NCBI RefSeq assembly: GCF_964340395.1
Contig: NC_135549.1
Location: forward strand, 18,502,342 to 18,542,341
DNA length: 40,000 nt
Source of the DNA: Glandiceps talaboti
Lineage: Eukaryota; Hemichordata; Enteropneusta; Spengelidae
Reading direction: 5' to 3'
The notes below the pieces were generated by a model. It searched no databases and was not told the DNA's origin. It was given only the letters and a program-made list of their open reading frames with translations. This document shows positions 1 through 17,339 of this stretch, piece after piece. Numbering within the stretch: position 1 is the stretch's first letter; every line of letters begins with the position of its first letter. A program made the position numbers and the translations under genes.

Positions 1-650
1 TGGTATCTTTGTAACGTCTAAACTTGACCTAGCCTCTGTGTCGGCTCAGACCACTGAAAATAGAGGTGTCGATTATTGATTGCAATTATCTATCATTGCA
101 CTTTTGGCCTAAATAAAAAAAATTATCAGAGGGCAATTGATCAATGTACCCGTGTTTATTATAATATTCGAGGATAGACAGGCATGTCATAAAACTCGGT
201 TAATGTACACATTTACCGAACTAAGTGGTGCATACAATTATTAAGTGAGGAGAAGTCAACGGATCGCTGAGGATGGTGCAAATTACAGTGCGAGTAAGGT
301 CATGGATAGATTTCTCTGATCAAGTATTAGAATGGCTTCTTTATCTACGTTGTTTTAGTCGAACATGATTCCAAATGGTTCCTACACAGGCTCGACATTT
401 AATAAACAATATTTGACTGAAAAAAATTATTGTAATAGAACGAATAGTAACCTACGATGCCGAAATCTTAGAATGCCAATGTGACATCATATTTCTGTTA
501 CAAACGACTGTGCGATATTTACGCGGTCCTTTTGATGCAAGATAAGGCAAATATCATCAGTGACTGATGCCAAAAGTCACAATTTGTCGTCAAATGTTGA
601 ATCATTCTTTATATTAAGTATTCTGTGTTTTGTTGCATTACTTCTATCAC
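1..650. other. No feature recognised
   Basis: AT-rich sequence without clear exons or repeats. By position it should belong to introns or exons of the minus-strand gene starting at 1443. A possible minus-strand acceptor (atttttttcag) near 420 leads to only ten open codons. Confidence 0.4.
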
Positions 651-767
651 CAGTTTCCAAGGAAACGCTATTTAGATAGGTAGGCTTTGTGTACAGTGCT
701 ACTACAACCACCTGTTGAATGAATTGGCCTTCCGCTTCTTTATCAACGTGCAGGTGGGTGACAGCGT
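651..767 (-). CDS. Candidate second exon of the signal-peptide gene
   Basis: A 117-nt minus-strand stretch lies between the acceptor gtaaacag and the donor ACTG|gtgata. It would be phase 1-1, fits the exon ending at 1374 (split Asp codon), and has codons biased to G or A in first position. It encodes VTHLHVDKEAEGQFIQQVVV and further. No domain is recognised. The opposite strand is also open here, so the call is tentative. Confidence 0.28.
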
Positions 768-1373
768 CTGTTTACATAATATGGACTCAAACAGGTGAAG
801 TGAGGGCAAAATGTCAGTCTATGTGGCGTCAGAATTTGCTTCAACATACTCGAACTTTTACCTTTTGTTTCTTTTCAACTGAGATATCGATTTGTGATAA
901 CTATACTCTAATCTGTGATAGATATAGCTATAATCTTCATACTAAAGTCACGTGGTCTAGTGATGAGAAAGGGGCTTTTATAGCAGAAAAAAAAGTTACC
1001 TACAGGTCTTTCATCAAAACGTAATTAACCCAGTTTTGTGATATATGAGGTGCAATTGTACATACTAAACATTGAAACCATTTTTGACAGCTCTGAACAT
1101 TTTTGGTAACTACTATTAGATATCATACTATGCATTCATCATGGAACAAGTTACCAATTTCATGTACCATTTACTCATTTCAAAAGTGACCTTGGCAGTA
1201 TTTGAAGCAACTAATACATACTCGGTCTATAAGACGGAAGTGAAAAGTATATTGAATCGCACAAATACGACACGAAGCTGACATAGAAGCATGACATTTG
1301 GTTGCCATAGATTGAAAAGAAATGCGCTTCACATGATCAGACATTTTCATAAAAAACATGATATAGTACTCAC

Positions 1374-1443
1374 CGAAGGAGTTGACGCCAGTCGTCGATA
1401 TTACCAAAAGCCAAGAAATCAACAAATTCCAGGAATACTGCAT
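1374..1443 (-). CDS. Signal-peptide exon starting a third minus-strand gene
   Basis: ATG at 1443-1441 (context gtgcgcaATGC, purine at -3) opens MQYSWNLLISWLLVISTTGV then NSF. This is a typical signal peptide: short n-region, Leu/Ile/Trp core, and small residues (TTGVNS) before a likely cleavage site. It ends at a strong phase-1 donor (TTCG|gtgagtac), as usual for secreted or membrane proteins built from phase-1 modules. The gene reads leftwards and mostly leaves the window. Its domains are unknown. Confidence 0.55.
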
Positions 1444-2426
1444 TGCGCACGGGTCTTCTGGATATCACTGCAGCGTGAGTCCCATCTGGACGATAAAACG
1501 TGACCGTCTGAGTACCCTGTATAGACGGACCACCTTAAGTAGTATATTAATATGCCACGGCCTAGTTAGCACGTTATTAACATCACATTACCGATAGCGG
1601 GTCAATTGGTGTAATATCCGTACACTGTCTGCTACGATAATCATCACCTAGTTAAAATCAGACAGCAGACCGGAAAGCCCCTCCCAATTTTTTTTTTAAA
1701 ATATGGGGGTACCATACATCAACACGAGGTCCAAGTTAGTAATCATTTATAATACTTCTAATACGTCCGACAGCAAAGTAGCACACACATTACATACGTC
1801 ATTTCATAATCATAGGGTCCGAGTCTGTGAGAATGACGTTAGTTCACACACGATATAATATTTAAAATAACACTTTTTACATTGGTCGCATGACCATACA
1901 GGAAATTTGCCATTTCCAACGGAAGCAATCTCGTGCATTGTATGATCATACACACATTTGTTTAACCTTACGAAAACGTTAAAGTAAATCGTTATTATGG
2001 CAACTGAACACAGTCGTCACGAAACAAATTTAATATACGTACTATATCACTTATATAGTTTTGACTTTGTATCTGCCTTTCCCTGCCTCTCTTGTCTCTG
2101 TTTCAGAGCTTGCTTGCCACATAAGTTTTTCAATCAATCAATCCATCCATCCATCCACTCGTCAGTTTGTCAGTCTGTCTGTCTGTCTACCCACTTATCC
2201 ACCCTTATATATAATTAGCCACATTCACCGCCATGCATCCACGTGCTCAAGTCAATCCATCCATCAATCCATCCATCCATCCATCCATGCACTCACCCAT
2301 CAATCCTCCAACACACCCAGCCTTACACTCATCCATCCATCTACACATCCATCCCCACGCCCATCCACACAGTCATCCATCAATCTAGACATCCACCCCT
2401 CTATCCACACAACCATCTATCCGTCT

Positions 2427-2502
2427 ATCCATCCATCCATCCATCCATCCATCCATCCATCCATCCATCCATCCATCCATCCATCCATCCATCCATCCAT
2501 CC
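2427..2502 (+). repeat. (ATCC)n microsatellite
   Basis: A pure run of about 19 ATCC copies sits within a longer degenerate CCAT/CCAN region (about 2125-2560). The long open frames rich in HPSI here are translations of the repeat, not genes. Confidence 0.97.
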
Positions 2503-3165
2503 ACACACTAACCCATCCGTCCCCTATCCAACCATCCACCCCATCCATTAAACACCCATATACGTGTATCTACCAACACATTTATCCATCTATGTATTAT
2601 AATTATGTCAATTTGATAAATGGATATACCAATTAATTAGTAAATTTAATAACTTTTAAAAAAGTCATATCATTTCATAAATATTAAGTTGGTGTAGCCT
2701 TCCGTGGTGAAAGTGAATACAGTGTTGGATATAATCCCAATAAATACAAAATATAAAAAATACGAAATTGACACAGATTTTTTAAATTGCCCAGCCCACC
2801 CCATATAATTATTGATGGCTCCCTATATGAATAAAATATCGAGAGATGCCAAACGAAAAGTTTAAGCAAACACAAGACTACCATGACTGACTAGTACATT
2901 TTACCCAGTATCTCCGAGGGGAGTCGATGTATGTTTACAAGACGTCGTAAATACATATCTGTATAAATTTAAAAGTAGTTGCTTCTGGAATGTGACTGAA
3001 ATTGCAAGTAAGAAACGACACTGGAATCTCAGGTCTTCCGGTCAAAGAATATATACAGGACGGAATTGTTCTCAAATCTACAGTATAAGTCACGTGATAA
3101 TTATAAGTATTACGTCATGCAGACGTGTGATCTATACCACTGGGAACTCAAGCTCGGTTAGTTTT

Positions 3166-3413
3166 GTTTACGAAAACAAACAAACAAACAAACAAAAACC
3201 CTTAAATAAATAAATAAATAAATAATAAATAAATAAATAAATAAATAAATACTGATGAACATCAACGATAGAGTAAATCACAAATCAGTAATAAGAATTG
3301 TGACTATTTTGCATATGGGGAAACATTATACTAATTCTTGATGCTACGAAACATTCATTATACTACTGTTGATACTGGTTTGTGAATACTCTATTGTTGA
3401 TGTTTGTCAGTAT

Positions 3414-3452
<39 letters not shown>

Positions 3453-3471
3453 TTTGTTTGTTTTCTTAAAC
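3166..3471. repeat. Inverted-repeat element ending in microsatellites (about 306 bp)
   Basis: The left arm reads GTTTAcGAAAACAAACAAAC, (AAAT)n, AATACTGATGAACATCAACG and GATAGAGTAAATCACAAATC. The right arm is its imperfect reverse complement, ending (TTTA)n, TTTGTTTGTTTTCTTAAAC. Microsatellites of complementary sequence therefore lie at mirrored positions inside both arms, which suggests they were part of the element or grew from its A-rich arms. Confidence 0.75.
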
Positions 3472-4436
3472 AACTGAGACTGAATTTCCTGTGCCTATAC
3501 CAATTTCTCATCTTACGTACGTCTGATGACAAGAGTCGTTATGGAAATCCTGTCATGCAGTTTCTATATCACTAGTAAGTAGAAATTAAAAACAATCTAG
3601 TGTTTAGTTATTGCATTATTAAAGTAAAATGTGTTTAACTTATTAAAATAAAGTGTGTGATATCTTGGTGGGTTTATACATTTGTACTTATAACATCATA
3701 CAACATCAAATTACATTTATAAATCTTAAAACTTAATTATAACCTGTACATCGTAACAATTATCAACCATAATTCTCACCGGTGTTCTTCTTTTATCACA
3801 TCCATTTATGTCACGTCCACATGGGCATTTTTTTTCGATGTATGATTAAAAAACACACTACGCAAACGTTACCCTTATGTCGCAGGCCATAGCTGGTACA
3901 CATAATATTAAAGTTATTCCCGTACCTATGTCAACCATAACACCATACGTTAAGGGTACTGCATAATATGAATTCTGCACAGTAAAATACGTCAGTATCA
4001 CCCCTTACTCTGAACATAGGATTATAAAATATACAATATTCCGTATACCATGAATCCTGGTCTGAACTTTTTCCATTTCTAGTTATTCTCACCGACTGTA
4101 TATATTGTGTGTATTTCTTTTCACTTTCAGATCGAATAAAGTTCAATTTGATGTGTTTAAATACTCCTACATCGATACAGTACAGGGTCATGGCGACACA
4201 GGGTATATATCTGTCTCTGTGTGCCTATGAGTATGCGGTGGTAGTTTTCTCTCTTCCCGAGACTATGTGCAGACGCAATGTCAATCTTATAACAACTTAC
4301 AGTTTTTATGTGTTCACCTCTTTATCTTTCGTTAGTCTCTTGTAAGTAGCCGGGATATCTAAAAACATTATGGATGGATTTAGATGAAACTGTATATAAA
4401 AAATCCCCTATCGTCTACTGAGACAGAGGCCGCCAA

Positions 4437-4442
4437 TTTATT
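4437..4442 (-). terminator. Candidate poly(A) signal of the CUB/LDLa/EGF gene
   Basis: AATAAA on the minus strand lies about 155 bp 3' of the stop codon at 4595. It is the first canonical hexamer downstream and at a typical distance. Confidence 0.5.
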
Positions 4443-4594
4443 AAATTTTGGTGGAGATCCGACTCGAGGTGAAACTACATTACTCGTCTGTCATCGAGCT
4501 CATTTTGCGACCCCAGCGTTGTTGTTGTTTTGTTTTGTTTTTGTTTTTTTTGGGGGGGGGCATGCGCACTGCTTATACCGAGTGTCCTCTCGTT

Positions 4595-10378
<5,784 letters not shown>

Positions 10379-11637
10379 CTTTAATCAGAATAAAATAAAC
10401 GTTAAAGATGAACATAAATGTGTATACTTACAACCCTTGCAACAGTTATGGAGATGTGTCTGCGAAGAGAGCGTCGTTTTATCAGTGGCTTTGAAGGTTC
10501 CGAAAAGTCTTCTTATCACACCATCAAACTGACATACGTATAAATATATTACACAAACAGTGGCGTCATATGTATAGCATCATATGGTATACGACAATAT
10601 GACTAACTGTCACATGCATAAACAAACTGATAAGAACATGGCATGATATCTACATCAGAAGGAGCTGATGTTGTTTTGTACATATGTATATCAGATTGAA
10701 AGTGTGACAAGGAGAAGACTTTTCGGCACCTTCAAAGCCAATTTTAATTGTCAACCACTGATAAAACAATGTTCTGATCCGAGGCATCTCTAGACAACTG
10801 CTACAACGGTTGTATTTTCCTTGTCCTTATCGAGTGTTCGATGTCGACTTTCATATGTGAAGGAAATACACCAAGGCGCAATATCGCCGAGTTGTATATA
10901 TCCTACTAATACTGCCACCCCTTTTCGATTCAGTGATGACTTGACTATGTTCGTCAAACCATTGCATCCCCATCTCTCATTTTAGCATCTACACTTGCAT
11001 TCACACTCAAACCAGGTCACAGTGGTTAGTTGTCGAGGGCAACGGGGTATTACAATCGTTATACGACTTATGGAACACACTAAGTTGCATGATACATATA
11101 GCAGATGCAAAACGTTAATTCCTCATAAATACTGTATCTTATATACAGAAAGATATAAAAATTCACTGGTTAAAACACCTACCGAAGCATAGAATTGGAT
11201 TAATCCTTATTACACAAATTAAAGACAGCAACTGGATTATCATGATTTCAACATTTACAGACTTTTCCTGAAAGGAAAACAATCAAAGGTGAATGAATAC
11301 ATAAGAGTGCACTTACTACATATCATGAGTTTTGTGAATGCGAACATGTGTTTCAACAGTTATTTTTGACAAGACGTGAAAAAAACCCATTGACAATAAC
11401 GTAATGTTTTGAACTATTCTCTCAACGATATATTATATCACAAAATACACAAGGAAAATATAAAATTAATTTAGATGCCAGGGAGACTTTTTGGATCAAG
11501 AGGCTTCGAACTTTGAACCATGAAGGAGGCCTGAAAAGTGAAATCCGTTTACCTGCTTAACGTTCTAAATTTGCTGATTTTCCCACTTTCACCTCTTTTC
11601 ACGTCTTTCTTTATTTTATTAGCCACACTTTGTCTGG
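10379..11637. other. Intron sequence before the first CUB exon
   Basis: Apart from the inverted repeat at 10476-10767 I see no clear exon. A possible 28-nt exon (10461-10434, acceptor ctctcttcgcag, donor gtaagtat) would add THLHNCCKG before the CUB, but it would need an upstream exon ending in phase 0. I do not include it in the model. Confidence 0.4.
10476..10767. repeat. Short inverted repeat (about 290 bp, MITE-like)
   Basis: The left arm 10476-10513 (GTTTTATCAGTGG, CTTTGAAGGT, CCGAAAAGTCTTCT) is matched inverted by 10713-10767. The right arm carries an extra 15-nt TTGACAATTAAAATT between the two blocks. The spacer is about 200 bp. Confidence 0.65.
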
Positions 11638-11646
11638 GTTCCACCC
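11638..11646 (+). repeat. Left 9-bp target-site duplication
   Basis: GTTCCACCC stands immediately before the first base of the foldback element (GGGTGACCCTAAAACG). The identical 9-mer follows its last base at 27801-27809. The bases outside differ (g versus c to the left, g versus a to the right), so the repeat is exactly 9 bp. Confidence 0.9.
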
Positions 11647-11691
11647 GGGTGACCCTAAAACGAATGACAACCTGAATGACGGAAAACGAAT

Positions 11692-14600
11692 GACAGCATT
11701 TCTAGGTGGTAAACAGTGGAATGACACCCTTTTCTACATTCAGTTAGTTGAATGACACCCTCTGCACTGTAAAACCAGTGGAATGACAGCCGCCACTCTA
11801 TAAAATAAGTGGAATGACAGCATTTTCAATGCTTTAGAACTGGAATGACAGCATTTCTAGGTGGTAAACAGTGGAATGACACCCTTTTCTACATTCAGTT
11901 AGTTGAATGACACACTCTGCACTGTAGAACCAGTGGAATGACAGCCGCCACTCTATAAAATAAGTGGAATGACAGCATTTTTAATGCTTTGGAACTGGAA
12001 TGACAGTATTTCTAGGTGGTAAACAGTGGAATGACACCCTTTTCTACAATCAGTTAGTTGAATGACACACTCTGCACTGTAGAACCAGTGGAACGACAGC
12101 CGCCAATCTATAAAATAAGTGGAATGACAGCATTTTTAATGCTTTGGAACTGGAATGACAGCATTTCTAGGTGGTAAACAGTGGAATGACACCCTTTTCT
12201 ACATTCAGTTAGTTGAATGACACCCTCTGCACTGTAGAACCAGTGGAATGACAGCCGCCACTCTATAAAATAAGTGGAATGACAGCATTTTTAATGCTTT
12301 GGAACTGGAATGACAGCATTTCTAGGTGGTAAACAGTGGAATGACACCCTTTTCTACATTCAGTTAGTTGAATGACACACTCTGCACTGTAGAACCACTG
12401 GAATGACAGCCGCCACTCTATAAAATAAGTGGAATGACAGCATTTTTAATGCTTTGGAACTAGAATGACAGCATTTCTAGGTGGCAAACAGTGGAATGAC
12501 ACCCTTTTCTAAAATCAGTTAGTTGCATGACACACTCTGCACTCTAAAACCAGTGGAATGACAGCCGCCACTCTATAAAATAAGTGGAATGACAGCATTT
12601 TCAATGCTTTAGAACTGGAATGACAGCATTTCTAGGTGGTAAACAGTGGAATGACACCCTTTTCTACATTCAGTTAGTTGAATGACACACTCTGCACTGT
12701 AGAACCACTGGAATGACAGCCGCCACTCTATAAAATAAGTGGAATGACAGCATTTTTAATGCTTTGGAACTAGAATGACAGCATTTCTAGGTGGTAAACA
12801 GTGGAATGACACCCTTTTCTAAAATCAGTTAGTTGCATGACACAATCTGCACTCTAAAACCAGTGGAATGACAGCCGCCACTCTATAAAATAAGTGGAAT
12901 GACATCATTTTCAATGCTTTAGAACTGGAATGACAGCATTTCTAGGTGGTAAACAGTGGAATGACACCCTTTTCTACATTGAGTTAGTTGAATGACACAC
13001 TCTGCACTGTAGAACCACTGGAATGACAGCCGCCACTCTATAAAATAAGTGGAATGACAGCATTTTTAATGCTTTGGAACTGGAATGACAGTATTTCTAG
13101 GTGGTAAACAGTGGAATGACACCCTTTTCTACAATCAGTTAGTTGAATGACACACTCTGCACTGTAGAACCAGTGGAACGACAGCCGCCACTCTATAAAA
13201 TAAGTGGAATGACAGCATTTTTAATGCTTTGGAACTGGAATGACAGTATTTCTAGGTGGTAAACAGTGGAATGACACCCTTTTCTACAATCAGTTAGTTG
13301 AATGACACACTCTGCACTGTAGAACCAGTGGAACGACAGCCGCCACTCTATAAAATAAGTGGAATGACAGCATTTTTAATGCTTTGGAACTGGAATGACA
13401 GCATTTCTAGGTGGTAAACAGTGGAATGACACCCTTTTCTACATTCAGTTAGTTGAATGACACCCTCTGCACTGTAGAACCAGTGGAATGACAGCCGCCA
13501 CTCTATAAAATAAGTGGAATGACAGCATTTTTAATGCTTTGGAACTGGAATGACAGCATTTCTAGGTGGTAAACAGTGGAATGACACCCTTTTCTACATT
13601 CAGTTAGTTGAATGACACACTCTGCACTGTAGAACCACTGGAATGACAGCCGCCACTCTATAAAATAAGTGGAATGACAGCATTTTTAATGCTTTGGAAC
13701 TAGAATGACAGCATTTCTAGGTGGTAAACAGTGGAATGACACCCTTTTCTAAAATCAGTTAGTTGCATGACACACTCTGCACTCTAAAACCAGTGGAATG
13801 ACAGCCGCCACTCTATAAAATAAGTGGAATGACAGCATTTTTAATGCTTTGGAACTGGAATGACAGCATTTCTAGGTGGTAAACAGTGGAATGACACCCT
13901 TTTCTACAATCAGTTAGTTGAATAACACACTCTGCACTGTAAAACCAGTGTAATGACAGCCGCCACTCTATAAAATAAGTGGAATAGCAGCATTTTTAAT
14001 GCTTTGGAACTGGAATGACAGCATTTCTAGGTGGTAAACAGTGGAATGACACCCTTTTCTACATTCAGTTAGTTGAATGACACCCTCTGCACTGTAGAAC
14101 CACTGGAATGACAGCCGCCACTCTATAAAATAAGTGGAATGACAGCATTTTTAATGCTTTGGAACTGGAATGACAGAATTTCTAGGTGGTAAACAGTGGA
14201 ATGACACCCTTTCTACAATCAGTTAGTTGAATGACACCCTATGCACTGTAGAACCACTGGAATGACAGCCGCCACTCTATAAAATAAGTGGAATGACAGC
14301 ATTTTTAATGCTTTGGAACTGGAATGACAGCATTTCTAGGTGGTAAACAGTGGAATGACACCCTTTTCTACATTCAGTTAGTTGAATGACACCCTCTGCA
14401 CTGTAAAACCAGTGGAATGACAGCCGCCACTCTATAAAATAAGTGGAATGACAGCATTTTTAATGCTTTGGAACTGGAATGACAGCATTTCTAGGTGGTA
14501 AACAGTGGAATGACACCCTTTTCTACATTCAGTTAGTTGAATGACACACTCTGCACTGTAGAACCAGTGGAATGACAGCCGCCACTCTATAAAATAAGTG

Positions 14601-17307
14601 GAATGACAGCATTTTTAATGCTTTGGAACTGGAATGACAGCATTTCTAGGTGGTAAACAGTGGAATGACACCCTTTTCTACATTCAGTTAGTTGAATGAC
14701 ACACTCTGCACTGTAGAACCACTGGAATGACAGCCGCCACTCTATAAAATAAGTGGAATGACAGCATTTTTAATGCTTTGGAACTAGAATGACAGCATTT
14801 CTAGGTGGCAAACAGTGGAATGACACCCTTTTCTAAAATCAGTTAGTTGCATGACACACTCTGCACTCTAAAACCAGTGGAATGACAGCCGCCACTCTAT
14901 AAAATAAGTGGAATGACAGCATTTTCAATGCTTTAGAACTGGAATGACAGCATTTCTAGGTGGTAAACAGTGGAATGACACCCTTTTCTACATTCAGTTA
15001 GTTGAATGACACACTCTGCACTGTAGAACCACTGGAATGACAGCCGCCACTCTATAAAATAAGTGGAATGACAGCATTTTTAATGCTTTGGAACTAGAAT
15101 GACAGCATTTCTAGGTGGTAAACAGTGGAATGACACCCTTTTCTAAAATCAGTTAGTTGCATGACACAATCTGCACTCTAAAACCAGTGGAATGACAGCC
15201 GCCACTCTATAAAATAAGTGGAATGACATCATTTTCAATGCTTTAGAACTGGAATGACAGCATTTCTAGGTGGTAAACAGTGGAATGACACCCTTTTCTA
15301 CATTCAGTTAGTTGAATGACACACTCTGCACTGTAGAACCACTGGAATGACAGCCGCCACTCTATAAAATAAGTGGAATGACAGCATTTTTAATGCTTTG
15401 GAACTGGAATGACAGTATTTCTAGGTGGTAAACAGTGGAATGACACCCTTTTCTACAATCAGTTAGTTGAATGACACACTCTGCACTGTAGAACCAGTGG
15501 AACGACAGCCGCCACTCTATAAAATAAGTGGAATGACAGCATTTTTAATGCTTTGGAACTGGAATGACAGTATTTCTAGGTGGTAAACAGTGGAATGACA
15601 CCCTTTTCTACAATCAGTTAGTTGAATGACACACTCTGCACTGTAGAACCAGTGGAACGACAGCCGCCACTCTATAAAATAAGTGGAATGACAGCATTTT
15701 TAATGCTTTGGAACTGGAATGACAGCATTTCTAGGTGGTAAACAGTGGAATGACACCCTTTTCTACATTCAGTTAGTTGAATGACACCCTCTGCACTGTA
15801 GAACCAGTGGAATGACAGCCGCCACTCTATAAAATAAGTGGAATGACAGCATTTTTAATGCTTTGGAACTGGAATGACAGCATTTCTAGGTGGTAAACAG
15901 TGGAATGACACCCTTTTCTACATTCAGTTAGTTGAATGACACACTCTGCACTGTAGAACCACTGGAATGACAGCCGCCACTCTATAAAATAAGTGGAATG
16001 ACAGCATTTTTAATGCTTTGGAACTAGAATGACAGCATTTCTAGGTGGTAAACAGTGGAATGACACCCTTTTCTAAAATCAGTTAGTTGCATGACACACT
16101 CTGCACTCTAAAACCAGTGGAATGACAGCCGCCACTCTATAAAATAAGTGGAATGACAGCATTTTTAATGCTTTGGAACTGGAATGACAGCATTTCTAGG
16201 TGGTAAACAGTGGAATGACACCCTTTTCTACAATCAGTTAGTTGAATAACACACTCTGCACTGTAAAACCAGTGTAATGACAGCCGCCACTCTATAAAAT
16301 AAGTGGAATAGCAGCATTTTTAATGCTTTGGAACTGGAATGACAGCATTTCTAGGTGGTAAACAGTGGAATGACACCCTTTTCTACATTCAGTTAGTTGA
16401 ATGACACCCTCTGCACTGTAGAACCACTGGAATGACAGCCGCCACTCTATAAAATAAGTGGAATGACAGCATTTTTAATGCTTTGGAACTGGAATGACAG
16501 AATTTCTAGGTGGTAAACAGTGGAATGACACCCTTTCTACAATCAGTTAGTTGAATGACACCCTATGCACTGTAGAACCACTGGAATGACAGCCGCCACT
16601 CTATAAAATAAGTGGAATGACAGCATTTTTAATGCTTTGGAACTGGAATGACAGCATTTCTAGGTGGTAAACAGTGGAATGACACCCTTTTCTACATTCA
16701 GTTAGTTGAATGACACCCTCTGCACTGTAAAACCAGTGGAATGACAGCCGCCACTCTATAAAATAAGTGGAATGACAGCATTTTTAATGCTTTGGAACTG
16801 GAATGACAGCATTTCTAGGTGGTAAACAGTGGAATGACACCCTTTTCTACAATCAGTTAGTTGAATGACACCCTCTGCACTGTAAAACCAGTGGAATGAC
16901 AGCCGCCACTCTATAAAATAAGTGGAATGACAGCATTTTTAATGCTTTGGAACTGGAATGACAGCATTTCTAGGTGGTAAACAGTGGAATGACACCCTTT
17001 TCTACAATCAGTTAGTTGAATGACACACTCTGCACTGTCGAACCACTGGAATGACAGCCGCCACTCTATAAAATAAGTGGAATGACAGCATTTTCAATGC
17101 TTTAGAACTGGAATGACAACATTTCTAGGTGGTAAACAGTGGAATGACACCCTTTTCTACAATCAGTTAGTTGAATGACACCCTCTGCACTGTAAAACCA
17201 ATGGAATGACAGCCGCCACTCTGTAAAATAAGTGGAATGACAGCATTTTCAATGCTTTGGAACTGGAATGACAGCATTTCTAGGTGGTAAACAGTGGAAT
17301 GACACCC
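11692..17307 (+). repeat. Left arm: 36 tandem 155-bp units (5 x 31 bp)
   Basis: From 11692 to 17270 lie 36 complete units; the distance is 36 x 155 minus 2. Each unit has five 31-bp subunits beginning TGGAATGACA, TGGAATGACA, TTGAATGACA, TGGAATGACA and TGGAATGACA, with subunit-specific tails (gcatttctaggtgg, cccttttctacattcag, cactctgcactgtag, gccgccactctataaaataag, gcatttttaatgctttgg). The only indel is a 1-bp loss (accctttct) at about 14210 and again at about 16533, exactly one 2,324-bp higher-order block apart. Left-arm variants include ttgcatgacac, gaacgacagcc and ctctaaaac. Confidence 0.95.
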
Positions 17308-17339
17308 CTTTCAACTAACTGAATGTAGAAAAGGGTGTC
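17301..17339. repeat. Centre of the palindrome (loop)
   Basis: The left arm breaks off in ...GTGGAATGACACCC (ending 17307) and the right arm resumes GGGTGTCATTCCAC (from 17333). Between them are 25 bases, ctttcaactaactgaatgta then gaaaa, in which cTTTC and GAAAa can pair further. The break lies inside subunit 2/3 of the 155-bp unit, so the arms meet without any unique middle segment. Confidence 0.9.

Larger units (their letters stand above)
1444..4436. other. Intergenic region with repeats
   Basis: Between the start of the left gene and the 3' end of the CUB/LDLa/EGF gene I see only the CCAT microsatellite region and the inverted-repeat element at 3166-3471. A plus-strand segment at 4131-4230 is discussed among the rejected items. 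Confidence 0.5.

Noticed and set aside
2061-2636. Long plus-strand open frames of 191 and 102 codons rich in His-Pro-Ser-Ile
   Set aside because: They are translations of the CCAT/ATCC microsatellite region in different frames; no splice context or domain supports a gene.
3931-4191. Minus-strand frame of 86 codons downstream of the CUB/LDLa/EGF stop
   Set aside because: It lies 3' of that gene's stop and candidate poly(A) signal, shows no domain, and its possible exon has no partner in phase.
4131-4230. Plus-strand stretch after a good acceptor (ttttcactttcag) reading VQFDVFKYSYIDTVQGHGD and on to YISVSVCL, faintly like the second half of a ZP domain
   Set aside because: Only one of the expected cysteines, an immediate in-frame stop and no convincing companion exon on the plus strand. 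At most a relic; a profile search against ZP would decide.
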